From: JALZKA01 sp963721645
Lineage (GTDB): Bacteria; Actinomycetota; Thermoleophilia; Solirubrobacterales; 70-9
Reading direction: 5' to 3'
Assembly: GCA_963721645.1 (NCBI GenBank)
Contig: CAVRJK010000002.1
Span: 1,984,001-2,048,000, forward strand
Length of the DNA: 64,000 nt
Shown here: positions 1 through 8,409 of the stretch, piece after piece
How positions within the stretch are numbered: position 1 is the stretch's first letter
Layout: each line of letters begins with the position of its first letter
Made by a program: the position numbers and the translations under genes
Notes under the pieces: model-generated
Told to the model about the DNA's origin: nothing
Databases searched by the model: none
The model's input: only the letters and a program-made list of their open reading frames with translations

Positions 1-2
1 TC

Positions 3-2069
3 GACCTCTTCCGGCGCGCGACGTCTGGGCGGCTGTCCGAGATCCTCGGCCCCAGCTACCTCGACGACGACCTCATCGCCCGCCGTGACTACTACACGGA
101 CGCAGAGGTCCAGGAGATGCTCGACGAGATCCCGCAAAGCCTCGTCGATCGCACCCAGAGCTACGCCGACGGCATCAACGCCTATATCGACTACGTGCAG
201 GGACCCGGGTTTGCGGAGATGCCCGGAGAGTTCGTCGCGCTGGCAGACCTACCGATCGAGGAATGGACGCCGATCGATTCGGGGAGGGTCGGCATCTTCC
301 TCGCCCGCACCGTGCCCTCGAGCGACGGTGGCGAGTTGCGTAACGCGCTTGCGCTTGCCGATGCCGGGCCGAAGGCCTTCAACAAGCTCCTGCCCGTTCG
401 GACCAAGGGCCAGCTACCGACGATCCCACGCTCCGAGGGAGCCTTTCCGGCCCAACCCGGCCGATCCGCCGCCGATCGCCGCAAGGGGTTCAAGAAATCG
501 CGCCGGTTCCTCGCCAAACAGGACTTCGAGTCCGTGGTCGACACGACCGAGGAGATCCCACGCGCCGCGACAGCTGCGAGCGGCTCAGCAGCTGACGAAC
601 CCGGCGCGGGGCTTCGCAGCATCCTGCCGAGCCCGGGCGGCTCGTTCATGTGGGCGATGCGAGACGAGGCCAGCGGCCAGGCCTACCTCTACAACGGCCC
701 GCAGCTCGGATTCTCGGTTCCGGAACTCTTCGTCGAGTTCGAACTCCACTCGCCCGAGTTTCCCGACATCCACGGCGTAAGTGCGGCCGGCGTGCCGCTG
801 GTCGGCATCGGTCACAACGGCAAGGTCGCGTGGGGCTTCACCTCGGGTCTCTCCGACGAGGACGACCTCTACGTCGAGAAGGTCACGGGTCCTGAGACCT
901 ATCGCTACAAGGGCCAGGATCGCGAGATGGATTGCCGCGACGAGCTCTTCTCGTGGCAGTCTCCGCCGACAGACCTACCCGACACCCTGACCGGTCTGAT
1001 CGAGGGCGGCGGCTCGTCGGGTGCTCCGCCCGCAGGCACGACCACCGAGCGGATCTGCCGCACGATCCACGGCCCCATCCAGGCGAACGGCGACGGCGTC
1101 GCGCTCGCGCGTCGATACGCGATCTGGAACCGCGAGCTCGAGACGATCGTCGGCATCGACAAGCTGAACCGCGCCGACGACATCGGCGATGTGGACAAGG
1201 CGATGGACGCTGTCACCTGGAACGAGAACGTGATGGCCGTCGACTCGCAGGGCCGCATCGGCTACTGGCATCCCGGGCTCCACCAGATCAAGCCCAAGCG
1301 CTGGGACGAGCGCCTTCCCTTCCCCGGCACCGGCAAGGCGGAATGGCGTGGCCTCCTCCCGCCCGACAAGCGGCCGCAGGTCGTCGAGCCCGCACAGGGT
1401 TGGCTGGCTCAGTGGAACAACGTGCCGTCTGCCGGCTGGACCAACGGAGATTCCGAAGCCCTTGAGCGAGCCACCGGCTCGCTCCACCGCGTCGGCATCC
1501 TGATGAAGCTCGTCCCGAAGGTGGCGAAGAACCCGAGTTATGAGAGGAGCACGGACATCGCGCTCACCTCGGGCACGACCGCTCAGCAGTTCCCGCTCCG
1601 CGACAAGCGGAAGTTCCGGCGCGCCAAGAAGGCGGCCAACGCGGACGGGCGCGCAGTCCTGAAGGCGCTCAAGTCGTGGAACGGGTCATATGACGATGAG
1701 GATGCCGACGGAACTGTTCATCCTGGCCTCGCCATCTGGGAGGAACTCAAGGACCAGGCGGAGGCAATCCACCTGAAGAGGCTCGGCGCGGTCGACATCG
1801 GCATCGCCGGCCAGACTTCGAACTCCCACATGTTCGACATCACGAACGCCGAGGCTGCAGCGCTGCGAAAGCTCGGTCCGCGCGCCTATGCCAGGGCGGC
1901 GGCGAAAACGCACGACGCGCTGGCGACAGATTTCGGCTCAGACGACACTTCGACCTGGCGGGAGCCCCGTCGCCTTTACCCGGTCGGCGCCCAGGGCGCG
2001 GGCGCGACGCCCGACCTCGAGTTCTTCGACCGCGGAACGTGGAACCAATCGATCGCGATGGGCGGGTAG
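3..2069 (+). CDS. Penicillin acylase family protein (Ntn hydrolase), 5' end missing
   Basis: The reading frame is already open at the left edge and holds a family-typical stretch near base 3 (DLFRRATSGRLSEILG), so the signal peptide and N-terminus lie outside the window. The family (penicillin G/V acylases, acyl-homoserine lactone acylases) hydrolyses amide bonds and is made as a precursor that self-cleaves; the new N-terminal Ser/Cys of the beta chain is the nucleophile. The likely nucleophile is the Ser of GGSFMWAM, codon 642-644, followed by the expected core (NGPQLGF, GIGHNGKVAWGFT, WNENVMAVDSQGRIGYWHPG, QWNNVPS). The segment just before this Ser, rich in Lys/Arg, fits the excised linker. 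The substrate cannot be told from sequence. A possible hairpin terminator follows the stop. Confidence 0.88.
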   Translation, partial: DLFRRATSGRLSEILGPSYLDDDLIARRDYYTDAEVQEMLDEIPQSLVDRTQSYADGINAYIDYVQGPGFAEMPGEFVALADLPIEEWTPIDSGRVGIFLARTVPSSDGGELRNALALADAGPKAFNKLLPVRTKGQLPTIPRSEGAFPAQPGRSAADRRKGFKKSRRFLAKQDFESVVDTTEEIPRAATAASGSAADEPGAGLRSILPSPGGSFMWAMRDEASGQAYLYNGPQLGFSVPELFVEFELHSPEFPDIHGVSAAGVPLVGIGHNGKVAWGFTSGLSDEDDLYVEKVTGPETYRYKGQDREMDCRDELFSWQSPPTDLPDTLTGLIEGGGSSGAPPAGTTTERICRTIHGPIQANGDGVALARRYAIWNRELETIVGIDKLNRADDIGDVDKAMDAVTWNENVMAVDSQGRIGYWHPGLHQIKPKRWDERLPFPGTGKAEWRGLLPPDKRPQVVEPAQGWLAQWNNVPSAGWTNGDSEALERATGSLHRVGILMKLVPKVAKNPSYERSTDIALTSGTTAQQFPLRDKRKFRRAKKAANADGRAVLKALKSWNGSYDDEDADGTVHPGLAIWEELKDQAEAIHLKRLGAVDIGIAGQTSNSHMFDITNAEAAALRKLGPRAYARAAAKTHDALATDFGSDDTSTWREPRRLYPVGAQGAGATPDLEFFDRGTWNQSIAMGG

Positions 2070-2097
2070 GACCCACGCACTGCCGGCCGCTCTTTAT

Positions 2098-2127
2098 GAG
2101 AGGTGCCTGACCCCTCTCAGCGTTTTT
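2098..2127 (+). terminator. Possible rho-independent terminator between convergent genes
   Basis: GAGAGG (2098-2103) can pair with CCTCTC (2113-2118); AGCG and five T residues follow. It lies between the acylase gene (+) and the SDR gene (-), overlapping the SDR stop. The stem is short, and the loop (TGCCTGACC) resembles half of the GGGGTCAGACCCC repeat seen elsewhere in the window. Confidence 0.45.
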
Positions 2128-2911
2128 CGGCTTGGCCTCGGGCCACTTCTTCGCCCGCCTTGACCGCTGCCTTGTTCGACAGGCGGCCGGAAAGCTCAGG
2201 GTGGCGGCCCGCGAACTTCGCGAGCTGAACCTGTCGAAACGGAGCGACGGCGACTTCGCCCCGGTCCTTCTCGATCGCCTCCACGACCGCCGCGCCCACT
2301 TGCTGCGGCGACGCCGTCCCCATCCCGGTCGGCGTGGAGGCCTTGGAGTCGGCGAACATGCCGGCGTCACGCACGAACCCCGGAGCAACGAGCGAAGCGC
2401 TGACGCCCGTTCCGCGGACGTCCTCGCGCAGCCCGAGCGTGAAGCCGCGGAGCCCGAACTTGGTCCCGTTATAGACGGACTGGCGTGCGGTCGGCGCGAG
2501 GCCGGAAAGGGATCCCACCATCACGAAGTGGCCGCTGCGGCGCTCGATCATGCGCGGTAGAAGAGCATTCGCCATGAGCATCGGGCCCTCGAGGTTCACG
2601 CGGACGGCTCGTTCCACGTCGCTGCTCGAAAGGTCGTCAAGCCGGCCCGAGCCCGGAAGGCCCGCATTGGCCACGAGCACATCGATATCGCCGGCGTCCG
2701 CAATCAGTTGGAGTGCTGCGCCGGGCTCGGCCAGGTCGGCAACGGCGACCCGGTGCTCGCCCGGAAGGCTCTCGGCGAGCTGCTGGAGCTCGTCGCCCTT
2801 GCGAGACGAGAGGACGAGATTGGCGCCGCGATCCGCAAGCGCGGCGGCGATCGCGCGACCGAGACCGCCCGTCGCCCCGGTGAGTAGGGCAGTATTCCCC
2901 TTCAGCTCCAT
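2117..2911 (-). CDS. SDR family NAD(P)-dependent oxidoreductase
   Basis: A 264-residue classical short-chain dehydrogenase. The Rossmann glycine motif TGATGGLG lies at residues 11-18, the NAG motif near 82-84 (ANAG), and the catalytic triad is Ser134 (VGSLSG), Tyr147 and Lys151 (YNGTK). The SRK run after the second beta strand (about residues 36-38) suggests NADP(H) preference. Length and motif order are normal, so the gene looks intact. The C-terminal region is less conserved and gives no substrate clue. It is divergent from the small thioredoxin-fold gene, with 35 bp between the two start codons, so the pair probably shares a promoter region. Confidence 0.9.
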   Translation of the reverse strand: MELKGNTALLTGATGGLGRAIAAALADRGANLVLSSRKGDELQQLAESLPGEHRVAVADLAEPGAALQLIADAGDIDVLVANAGLPGSGRLDDLSSSDVERAVRVNLEGPMLMANALLPRMIERRSGHFVMVGSLSGLAPTARQSVYNGTKFGLRGFTLGLREDVRGTGVSASLVAPGFVRDAGMFADSKASTPTGMGTASPQQVGAAVVEAIEKDRGEVAVAPFRQVQLAKFAGRHPELSGRLSNKAAVKAGEEVARGQAEKR

Positions 2912-2946
2912 ACCCGCAACCTATCGATCACGTAGGGTCAGAGCCG

Positions 2947-3237
2947 ATGAAACTGTACGTCTGCTGGAACACGATGCCGACTCCTCGCCCCGGTGGCCAT
3001 CCTTGCGCAAATGCGCACAAGGCCTTGACAGAGGCCGGATACGACCCCGAGGTCGTCAAGGTAAAGGGCCTGGGGGTCGGGCCCAAGTTCCTGCACGTGA
3101 CGACCGACGGCAGGCGAGAAGTCGAGGAGATCTCGGGCCAGCGCGTGGTGCCGGTGCTCGTTTTGGATGATGGCGAGATCGTCGCCGACTCGAAGCAGAT
3201 CGCCGAGTGGGCTGCGGCTCACCCGGCGGCTACATAA
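2947..3237 (+). CDS. Small GST-N-terminal/glutaredoxin-like protein
   Basis: A 96-residue protein with a thioredoxin-like fold: beta strand MKLYVCWN, a loop with Pro/Gly/Cys (PRPGGHPCANAHKAL), then VVPVLVLDDGEIVADSKQIAEW, which matches the cis-Pro and E/D-S glutathione-site region of GST N-terminal domains and glutaredoxins. The classical CPYC dithiol is absent; one Cys of the HPCANA segment is in roughly the right place. A redox or thiol-transfer role is inference. It is a stand-alone domain without the GST C-terminal helical half. ATG at 2947 is the only sensible start. Confidence 0.7.
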   Translation: MKLYVCWNTMPTPRPGGHPCANAHKALTEAGYDPEVVKVKGLGVGPKFLHVTTDGRREVEEISGQRVVPVLVLDDGEIVADSKQIAEWAAAHPAAT

Positions 3238-3303
3238 GAAGATTCGCTCCAGGTTTCCGGATTCGGCTCCTCAGGCGTGAAATTCGTCTTTTGTGAGCGT
3301 CTG

Positions 3304-3330
3304 TTAGCAAAAGCCTGCGTACTTTGCTAA
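3304..3330. promoter_or_regulatory. Inverted repeat just upstream of the riboswitch
   Basis: TTAGCAAA (3304-3311) and TTTGCTAA (3323-3330) form a perfect 8-bp inverted repeat with an 11-nt loop, ending six bases before the riboswitch P1 stem. It is A/T-richer than its surroundings. It could be an operator at the promoter or an extra 5' hairpin of the leader RNA; sequence alone does not decide. Confidence 0.45.
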
Positions 3331-3335
3331 CCTGC

Positions 3336-3488
3336 CGCCACGACCTGAACTGCAAAAAAAACCGGTAGCCGAGTCCGCCCCACCACGTGGCAGCGGAACG
3401 GGGGAACCGATCGTTGGGGCTAACTCTCCTTTCTTGGAGGGGGCGCGACTCCTTAAGAGCGCCAGCCCGTCAGCTAACCCCGTAGGCG
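3336..3488 (+). ncRNA. Cyclic di-AMP riboswitch (ydaO/yuaA leader)
   Basis: The conserved core of the ydaO/yuaA class is recognisable: GGAACGGGGGAACC at 3395-3408, TTGGGGCTAACTCT following, and GCCCGTCAGCTAACCCCG then TAGGCG at 3465-3488. The 5' CGCCACG (3336-3342) pairs with CGTAGGCG (3481-3488) to close P1 with one bulged base. Members bind c-di-AMP and usually switch off downstream cell-wall hydrolase, transport or osmotic-stress genes. Here the next gene, 17 bases on, is an NlpC/P60-type hydrolase, a common actinobacterial target. The P1 3' strand ends six bases before the AAGGAGA ribosome-binding site, so control could be by terminator or by access to the RBS; I do not see a clear terminator stem inside. 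Confidence 0.88.
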
Positions 3489-3505
3489 CTAACAAGGAGA
3501 CCGAC

Positions 3506-4097
3506 TTGAACTCAGAGCCCTACAACTTTCGAACGCACAAGCCGCGCCTGGCTATCACGCTTGGCGCCTGCGCAGTCGCGCTCGCCCTGCCGACCGGCGC
3601 CCTCGCCGGTGGCGGCGGTATCAGCACTGGTGGCGGTGACGACGGAGGCAAGACCGTCGCCGGCTCCAAGGCAAAGCTGAAGCCGAACGGCAAGGCCATC
3701 CCGCCCGCGTCGGCTCCCCCGAGGGTGCAGCGGGCAATCCGGGCCGGCAACAAGATCGATGACAAGCCGTACAAGTACGGCGGCGGTCACGGCTCGTGGA
3801 AGGACAGCGGCTACGACTGCTCGGGAGCCGTCAGCTACGTCCTCGGCAAGAAGGGCGCACGCCTGATCTCGAGCCCGATGCCGTCTGGCAGCTTCACGAA
3901 CTGGGGCAACAAGGGCAAGGGCAAGTGGATCACCACCTACGCGCGACTCCGGCCATATGTTCGTCGTGATCGCCGGCCTCCGCTTCGACACCTCGCAGCC
4001 GGACGACGGCAAGTCCGGGCCCGGCTGGTCAAAGGACGTCGGCAAGGGCTTTGCCAACGTGTCGAAGAATGCCTCGCGCCACAAGGGCAGCCTTTAG
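3506..4097 (+). pseudogene. NlpC/P60-type peptidoglycan endopeptidase, one frameshift
   Basis: A TTG start at 3506 follows AAGGAGA (3494-3500) with five bases between. A signal peptide (residues 1-35, ending GALAGG) leads to a Gly-rich linker and an NlpC/P60 core: YKYGGGHGSW, then catalytic Cys105 in GYDCSGAVSY. After WITTYA (base 3943) the frame must shift: one extra base within 3941-3944 separates this from DSGHMFVVIAGLRFDTS, which holds the second catalytic residue (His of SGHMF) and runs to TAG at 4095-4097. Without the shift the enzyme loses its His. Preceded by a c-di-AMP riboswitch and followed by a strong terminator, so it is a single-gene unit. The shift may be a sequencing error or a real lesion. 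Confidence 0.85.
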
Positions 4098-4123
4098 TCC
4101 AAGCCTCATTCAACGTAGTTTCG

Positions 4124-4155
4124 AAAAGCGCGCCCCTTCCCGGGGCGCGCTTTTT
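4124..4155 (+). terminator. Strong rho-independent terminator after the NlpC/P60 gene
   Basis: AAAAGCGCGCCCC (4124-4136) pairs with GGGGCGCGCTTTTT (4142-4155) around a TTCCC loop, giving an 11-13 bp G+C-rich stem that ends in a T run. It starts 27 bases after the NlpC/P60 stop codon. Confidence 0.92.
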
Positions 4156-4201
4156 ATTTGTACGACCTTGTTTTCGAGTGTTCCACGGCTAGGTTCGAAC
4201 G

Positions 4202-4877
4202 ATGAACAAGGTCGGGGGCGGATTGCGCGAGGGGATGAAGGCGGGAGCGCCGATCTCGGTCGGCGTCGCTCTTGCTGGGCACCTCTTTCGGGATCCTCGC
4301 CGCGCCGGTGATGGGCACCTTCGCGCCAATCGTCATGTCCGCAATCGTCTTCGCCGGATCGGCGCAGTTCGGCGCACTCGCGGTGCTCGCCGCAGGAGGC
4401 GGCGCGGGTGCCGCCGTCGCAGCGGGCGTCCTTCTCAACATGCGCTACCTGCCGATGGGAATCTCGATCGCCGCCTCAACCGAAGGTGGCTGGTTCAAGC
4501 GCGGTCTGGCTGCGCAGCCCCTGATCGACGCGGGCTGGGCCATGTCCTACAGGGGCAAGGGCCGCTACGACATTCCCTACATGTGGGGCTTCACGGCCGT
4601 GAACTACCCGATGTGGGTCGGTGGCACCGCTCTTGGCGTTCTGGTCGGCGAGAGCATCGGTAACCCGGACCGCCTGGGCCTCGACGCGCTCTTCCCTGCA
4701 TTTTTCTTGGGGATATTGGTGGGCGAGGCGACCGAAGGCAGACGTGGCTGGGCCGCGGCGCTCCTGGGCGCGACGCTGGCGCTCGCCCTCGCGCCGTTCA
4801 CGCCTCCCGGCGTGCCCATAATGACCGCCTGCCTGGCCGCCTTGATCGCGCTCCTGCCGAGCGGGGACGAGTCATGA
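4202..4877 (+). pseudogene. azlC: AzlC family branched-chain amino acid exporter subunit, one frameshift
   Basis: ATG at 4202 begins LREGMKAGAPISVGVAL, the usual AzlC N-terminus, but the continuation (GTSFGILAAPVMG) is one frame later; one extra base lies within about 4262-4275. The rest is a complete AzlC body: VFAGSAQFGALAVL, LLNMRYLPMG, several hydrophobic segments and a C-terminal pair of helices. AzlC with AzlD forms a membrane exporter for branched-chain amino acids and analogues. The stop overlaps the azlD start by four bases (ATGA, 4874-4877), so the two are translationally coupled. If the extra base is real, a shorter protein from TTG 4272 would lack the first helix. Confidence 0.85.
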
Positions 4878-5188
4878 CCGAAGCCTGGGTCACAGTGTTC
4901 AGCCTGTGCGTGACGCTCGTCGTGACGAAGGGAGTCGGGCCCGTCGCCCTGGGGAGCCGTCAGCTCCCGCTCCCGTTCACAAAAGTGATCGATCTGCTCG
5001 CTCCGGCGATCCTCGCCGCTCTGATCGCGGTGGGGACCTTTACGGACGCCGACGGTGACCTCGTGCTCGATGCGCGCGCTGCCGGGCTTGCTGCGGCGGC
5101 AACGGTCTACACATTGAGCCGCAAGTCGATCCTGCTCGCGGTCGCGGCGGCGGCCGTCACCGCCGCCGCCATCAGAGCACTGGCCTGA
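4874..5188 (+). CDS. azlD: AzlD family transporter subunit
   Basis: A 104-residue protein made of about four hydrophobic segments, the normal AzlD size and layout (MTEAWVTVFSLCVTLVV, then a PFTKVIDLLAPAILAALIAV segment that is the family's most conserved part). It is the small partner of AzlC in branched-chain amino acid export. ATG overlaps the azlC stop. The C-terminal end is a run of Ala/Val codons. No frameshift here. Confidence 0.85.
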   Translation: MTEAWVTVFSLCVTLVVTKGVGPVALGSRQLPLPFTKVIDLLAPAILAALIAVGTFTDADGDLVLDARAAGLAAAATVYTLSRKSILLAVAAAAVTAAAIRALA

Positions 5189-5262
5189 GCGTCAGGATCC
5201 TGAAAGGAACTTTGGCCACTCCCGCAGAGCTGTCGCCCGCGAGAAAGGGATAGCGTCGCCGT

Positions 5263-6332
5263 GTGAGCGATGCGCCGGACGTCCGCCTGGCTGGGATAAC
5301 TCGCAGGTACGGCGACGTGGTCGCGGTAGATTACGTCGACCTTGAAGTCGGGCGCGGAGAGTTCTTCACCATGCTCGGGCCGTCGGGTTCTGGCAAAACC
5401 ACCACGCTGCAGGATGATCGCCGGCTTCGACGTGCCTGATTCAGGCACGGTCGAGATCGGCGGCGAGGACGTCACGCACTTCCCCGCCTACGCCCGCACG
5501 GTCAACACGGTGTTCCAGGACTACGCGCTTTTCCCGCACATGACCGTCGCCGAGAACGTCGAGTACGGCCTGCGGGTCGCGAAGGTCGAGAAGGTCGAGC
5601 GCGCATCCCGGAGCCGAGAGGCGCTGGAGATGATCCGCCTCGGCGACCTGGGTGGCCGCAAGCCGGCCGAGCTCTCGGGCGGCCAGCGCCAGCGGGTTGC
5701 CCTGGCGCGTGCGATCGTGAACAAGCCACGGGTTCTGCTACTCGACGAGCCGCTCGGCGCACTCGACCTCAAGCTGCGCGAGCAGATGCAGGTCGAGCTC
5801 AAATCGATCCAGGGAGAGGTCGGGATCACTTTCATCTACGTGACCCATGACCAGGAAGAAGCGCTCACGATGTCGGATCGGATCGCTGTCTTCAACGACG
5901 GGAAGATCGAACAGATCGGCCCGCCAGACGAGATCTACGAACGGCCGGTGAATCCGTTCGTAGCTGGATTCGTCGGCACCTCGAACGTGATCGACCGCGA
6001 TGGCGAGCGATTCACCGTGCAGGCCCGAGAAGGTACGGCTCGTCGACGGAGACCGAGCGGATGGCCTTCACACCGAGCGCGGCACCGTCGCCGACGTCGC
6101 CTACGCGGGGCCGATCACCCGGTTTACCGTCGAACTTGAGAGGGGCGGAAGGCTCCAAGTCGTTCGCCAGAACCTCGACTCGTCCCCAGGAGAAGACCTT
6201 GAGAGGAAAGGTCACCAGATAACGGTCGGGTGGTTGCCGGAACACACCGTCGCCATCGAGTCCGTTCACAAAAGCGCGTCCGTCGAGGACGCGCACCCGC
6301 AACCAACAACGGAAAGGGAGGAAGCGCTATGA
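5263..6332 (+). pseudogene. potA: Spermidine/putrescine ABC transporter ATPase PotA, two frameshifts
   Basis: GTG 5263 starts SDAPDVRLAGITRRYGDVVAVD. The Walker A (GPSGSGKTTT) is in this first frame. One extra base at the CTGCAGGATG run (about 5408-5414) moves to the frame with MIAGFDVPDSG, Q-loop FQDYALFPHMTV, signature LSGGQRQRVALARA, Walker B RVLLLDEPLGALD and H-loop YVTHDQEEA. A second extra base near 6015-6018 moves to the frame with RPEKVRL, a TOBE domain (VADVAYAGPITRFTVEL), ending at TGA 6332, which overlaps potD by four bases. The assembled product would be about 355 residues, normal for PotA. All catalytic motifs are present across the frames, so it either decayed very recently or reflects read errors. 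Confidence 0.87.
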
Positions 6333-7522
6333 GCGCCAAACCAAAACATCCAGCGCGACTCGCGTGGATCATCGTGGTGTCCATGCTCGCATTCGTATTC
6401 GCATACGGCTGCGGCAGCGATGACAACGACACAAGCGAGGCCGCCGATGACCAGCTGACGGAACTCGGCGAGGGTGAGGGCGAGGTAAACCTCGTCGCCT
6501 GGGCCGGGTACGTCGAGGACGGATCCACCGACCCCGCCGTCGACTGGGTTACCGATTTCGAGAAAGAAACCGGCTGCACGGTCAACGTGAAGGTCGGCAA
6601 CACGTCGGACGAGATGGTCCAGCTCATGCGGACCGGTCAGTACGACGGCGTCTCGGCGTCCGGTGACGCGACAACCCGCTTGATCGAGGGCGGCGACGTC
6701 TCCCCCGTCAACACCGATCTCATCCCGAACTATGCGGACGTCTACGAAGCACTGAAGGACCAGGAGTTCAACAGCGTCGACGGCCAGATGTACGGGGTTC
6801 CGCACGGACGCGGATCGAACCTCCTCATGTACGACCCGGACGAAGTCAGTCCGGCTCCGGACTCGTGGGACGTGGTGTTCGACAACGCAAGCGAGTACTC
6901 GGGCAACGTGACGGCCTACGACAACCCGATCTACATCGCAGACGCGGCGCTCTACCTGCGCGAGCATGAACCGGACCTCGGAATCGAGGATCCGTACGAA
7001 CTCGACGAGGAACAGTTCGACGCGGCAATTGAGCTCCTGAAGGCTCAGGGCGAACATGTCGGTGAGTACTGGTCGGACTACACCAAGGAGATCTCGGCGT
7101 TCGCGAACGGCGACTCGTCGGTCGGCACCACATGGCAGGTCATCGTGAACCTGCTGAACGCCGATGGATCCAAGGAAGAGGTCGTACTGCCGTCAGAAGG
7201 CGCGACCGGATGGTCCGACACCTGGATGCTCAGCTCCGAGGCCGAGCATCCGAACTGCATGTACATGTGGATGGATCACATCATCAGTCCGGAGGCGAAC
7301 GCAGCGGTTGCGGAGTGGTTTGGAGAGGCACCTTCCAACGCGAAGTCGTGCGATCTCACGGCCGACCCGAAGCACTGCGAGATCTACCACGCGGATGACG
7401 AGGAGTTCTTTGACCAGATTGAGTTCTGGAAGACCCCTGTCTCCGATTGCGGTGACGACCGCGGTGAGGTCTGCAAGACATACGAGGACTGGGTCCAGGG
7501 CTGGAACGAGGTGAAGGGCTGA
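6329..7522 (+). CDS. potD: Polyamine ABC transporter substrate-binding lipoprotein PotD
   Basis: A 397-residue lipoprotein: positively charged start, hydrophobic stretch and lipobox FAYGC with Cys28. The mature part is a PotD/PotF-type spermidine/putrescine-binding protein (VNLVAWAGYVEDG, WVTDFEKETGCTV, YDGVSASGD, YGVPHGRGSNLLMYDPD, SVGTTWQVIVNLL, TWMLSSEAEHPNCMYMWMDH). ATG 6329 follows AAGGGAGG and overlaps the potA stop (ATGA). It lies in a potA-potD-potB-potC order shared with the second set at 18.7-22.6 kb. The ligand (putrescine, spermidine or another cationic amine) is inferred from family only. Confidence 0.9.
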   Translation: MSAKPKHPARLAWIIVVSMLAFVFAYGCGSDDNDTSEAADDQLTELGEGEGEVNLVAWAGYVEDGSTDPAVDWVTDFEKETGCTVNVKVGNTSDEMVQLMRTGQYDGVSASGDATTRLIEGGDVSPVNTDLIPNYADVYEALKDQEFNSVDGQMYGVPHGRGSNLLMYDPDEVSPAPDSWDVVFDNASEYSGNVTAYDNPIYIADAALYLREHEPDLGIEDPYELDEEQFDAAIELLKAQGEHVGEYWSDYTKEISAFANGDSSVGTTWQVIVNLLNADGSKEEVVLPSEGATGWSDTWMLSSEAEHPNCMYMWMDHIISPEANAAVAEWFGEAPSNAKSCDLTADPKHCEIYHADDEEFFDQIEFWKTPVSDCGDDRGEVCKTYEDWVQGWNEVKG

Positions 7523-8409
7523 TCGAAGCATCGGCCGCACAGAAGAGGTCGGCGGGCCGCACGCTCGCCGGCCTCTTCCACGGCCGTCCCCGCCTCCAGG
7601 CGGGCGCGCTTTTGGCCGGCCCGGTGGGCTGGCTCGTCGTGGGCTACCTCGGCTCGCTTGCCGTTCTGCTGATCACGTCCTTTTGGACGCTCGGCGAGCT
7701 GAGCGGCCAGATCGAGCAGTCGTTCACGCTCGACAACTACAAGGACGTAGTTTCCGAGTCCGTTTACCGCTCGGTCACCGGCAGAACGGTGATGATCGCG
7801 GCGCTGGTGACGATCACCGACATCGCGCTCGCGTTCCCGATCGCCTTCTATATGGCCAAGGTCGCAAAGCCTCGCATGCGCGGAGTTTTGGTGGTCGCCG
7901 TACTGGTACCGCTCTGGTCCGCCTACCTGGTCAAGGCCTTCGCCTGGCGCGGAATCCTCAGCCAGGAAGGAGCCCTGAACTGGGTGCTCAACCCGCTGGG
8001 CTTCGAAGGCCCGGGATATGGGCTCGTAGCCGTCTGGCTCGTGATGAGCTACATCTGGCTCCCGTACATGATCATCCCGATCTACGCGGGTCTCGAGCGA
8101 ATCCCAGACACGCTCCTCAGCGCTTCCGACGACCTGGGTGCTAAGCCCGGAACGACGTTCCGGCGGGTTATCTTGCCACTCGTCTTCCCGGCCGTTGTCG
8201 CCGGCTCGATCTTTACGTTCTCGCTGACTCTTGGAGACTTCATCACACCCAATCTGGTCGGCTCCGGCGAGCAGTTCATCGGGACGCTCGTGGTCTCCAA
8301 CTTCACGACAAACCTGCCCTTCGCGGCGGCGTTTGCGATGGTGCCGATCGTGATCATGATCATCTACCTGCTCCTCGCCAGGCGCCTCGGAGCGTTCGAC
8401 CACCTCTAG
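7519..8409 (+). CDS. potB: Polyamine ABC transporter permease PotB, unusual start
   Basis: A binding-protein-dependent permease with about six membrane segments and the EAA loop (LLSASDDLGAKPGTTFRRVILPL). No ATG, GTG or TTG occurs upstream of TTG 7612 in this frame, yet the residues before it (GRPRLQAGALLAG) look like the normal cytoplasmic lead-in to the first helix. A CTG at 7519, overlapping the potD stop TGA and preceded by GAGGTGAAGG, would supply them; I chose it. The alternative is TTG 7612, giving a 265-residue protein. Given the frameshifts nearby, a base error in 7520-7612 is also possible. PotB and PotC form the membrane channel. Confidence 0.78.
   Translation: MIEASAAQKRSAGRTLAGLFHGRPRLQAGALLAGPVGWLVVGYLGSLAVLLITSFWTLGELSGQIEQSFTLDNYKDVVSESVYRSVTGRTVMIAALVTITDIALAFPIAFYMAKVAKPRMRGVLVVAVLVPLWSAYLVKAFAWRGILSQEGALNWVLNPLGFEGPGYGLVAVWLVMSYIWLPYMIIPIYAGLERIPDTLLSASDDLGAKPGTTFRRVILPLVFPAVVAGSIFTFSLTLGDFITPNLVGSGEQFIGTLVVSNFTTNLPFAAAFAMVPIVIMIIYLLLARRLGAFDHL

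Noticed and set aside
4974..4995. GTTCACAAAAGTG in azlD as a PHO box
   Set aside because: Only one unit is present, inside a coding sequence, with no second repeat at 11 bp.
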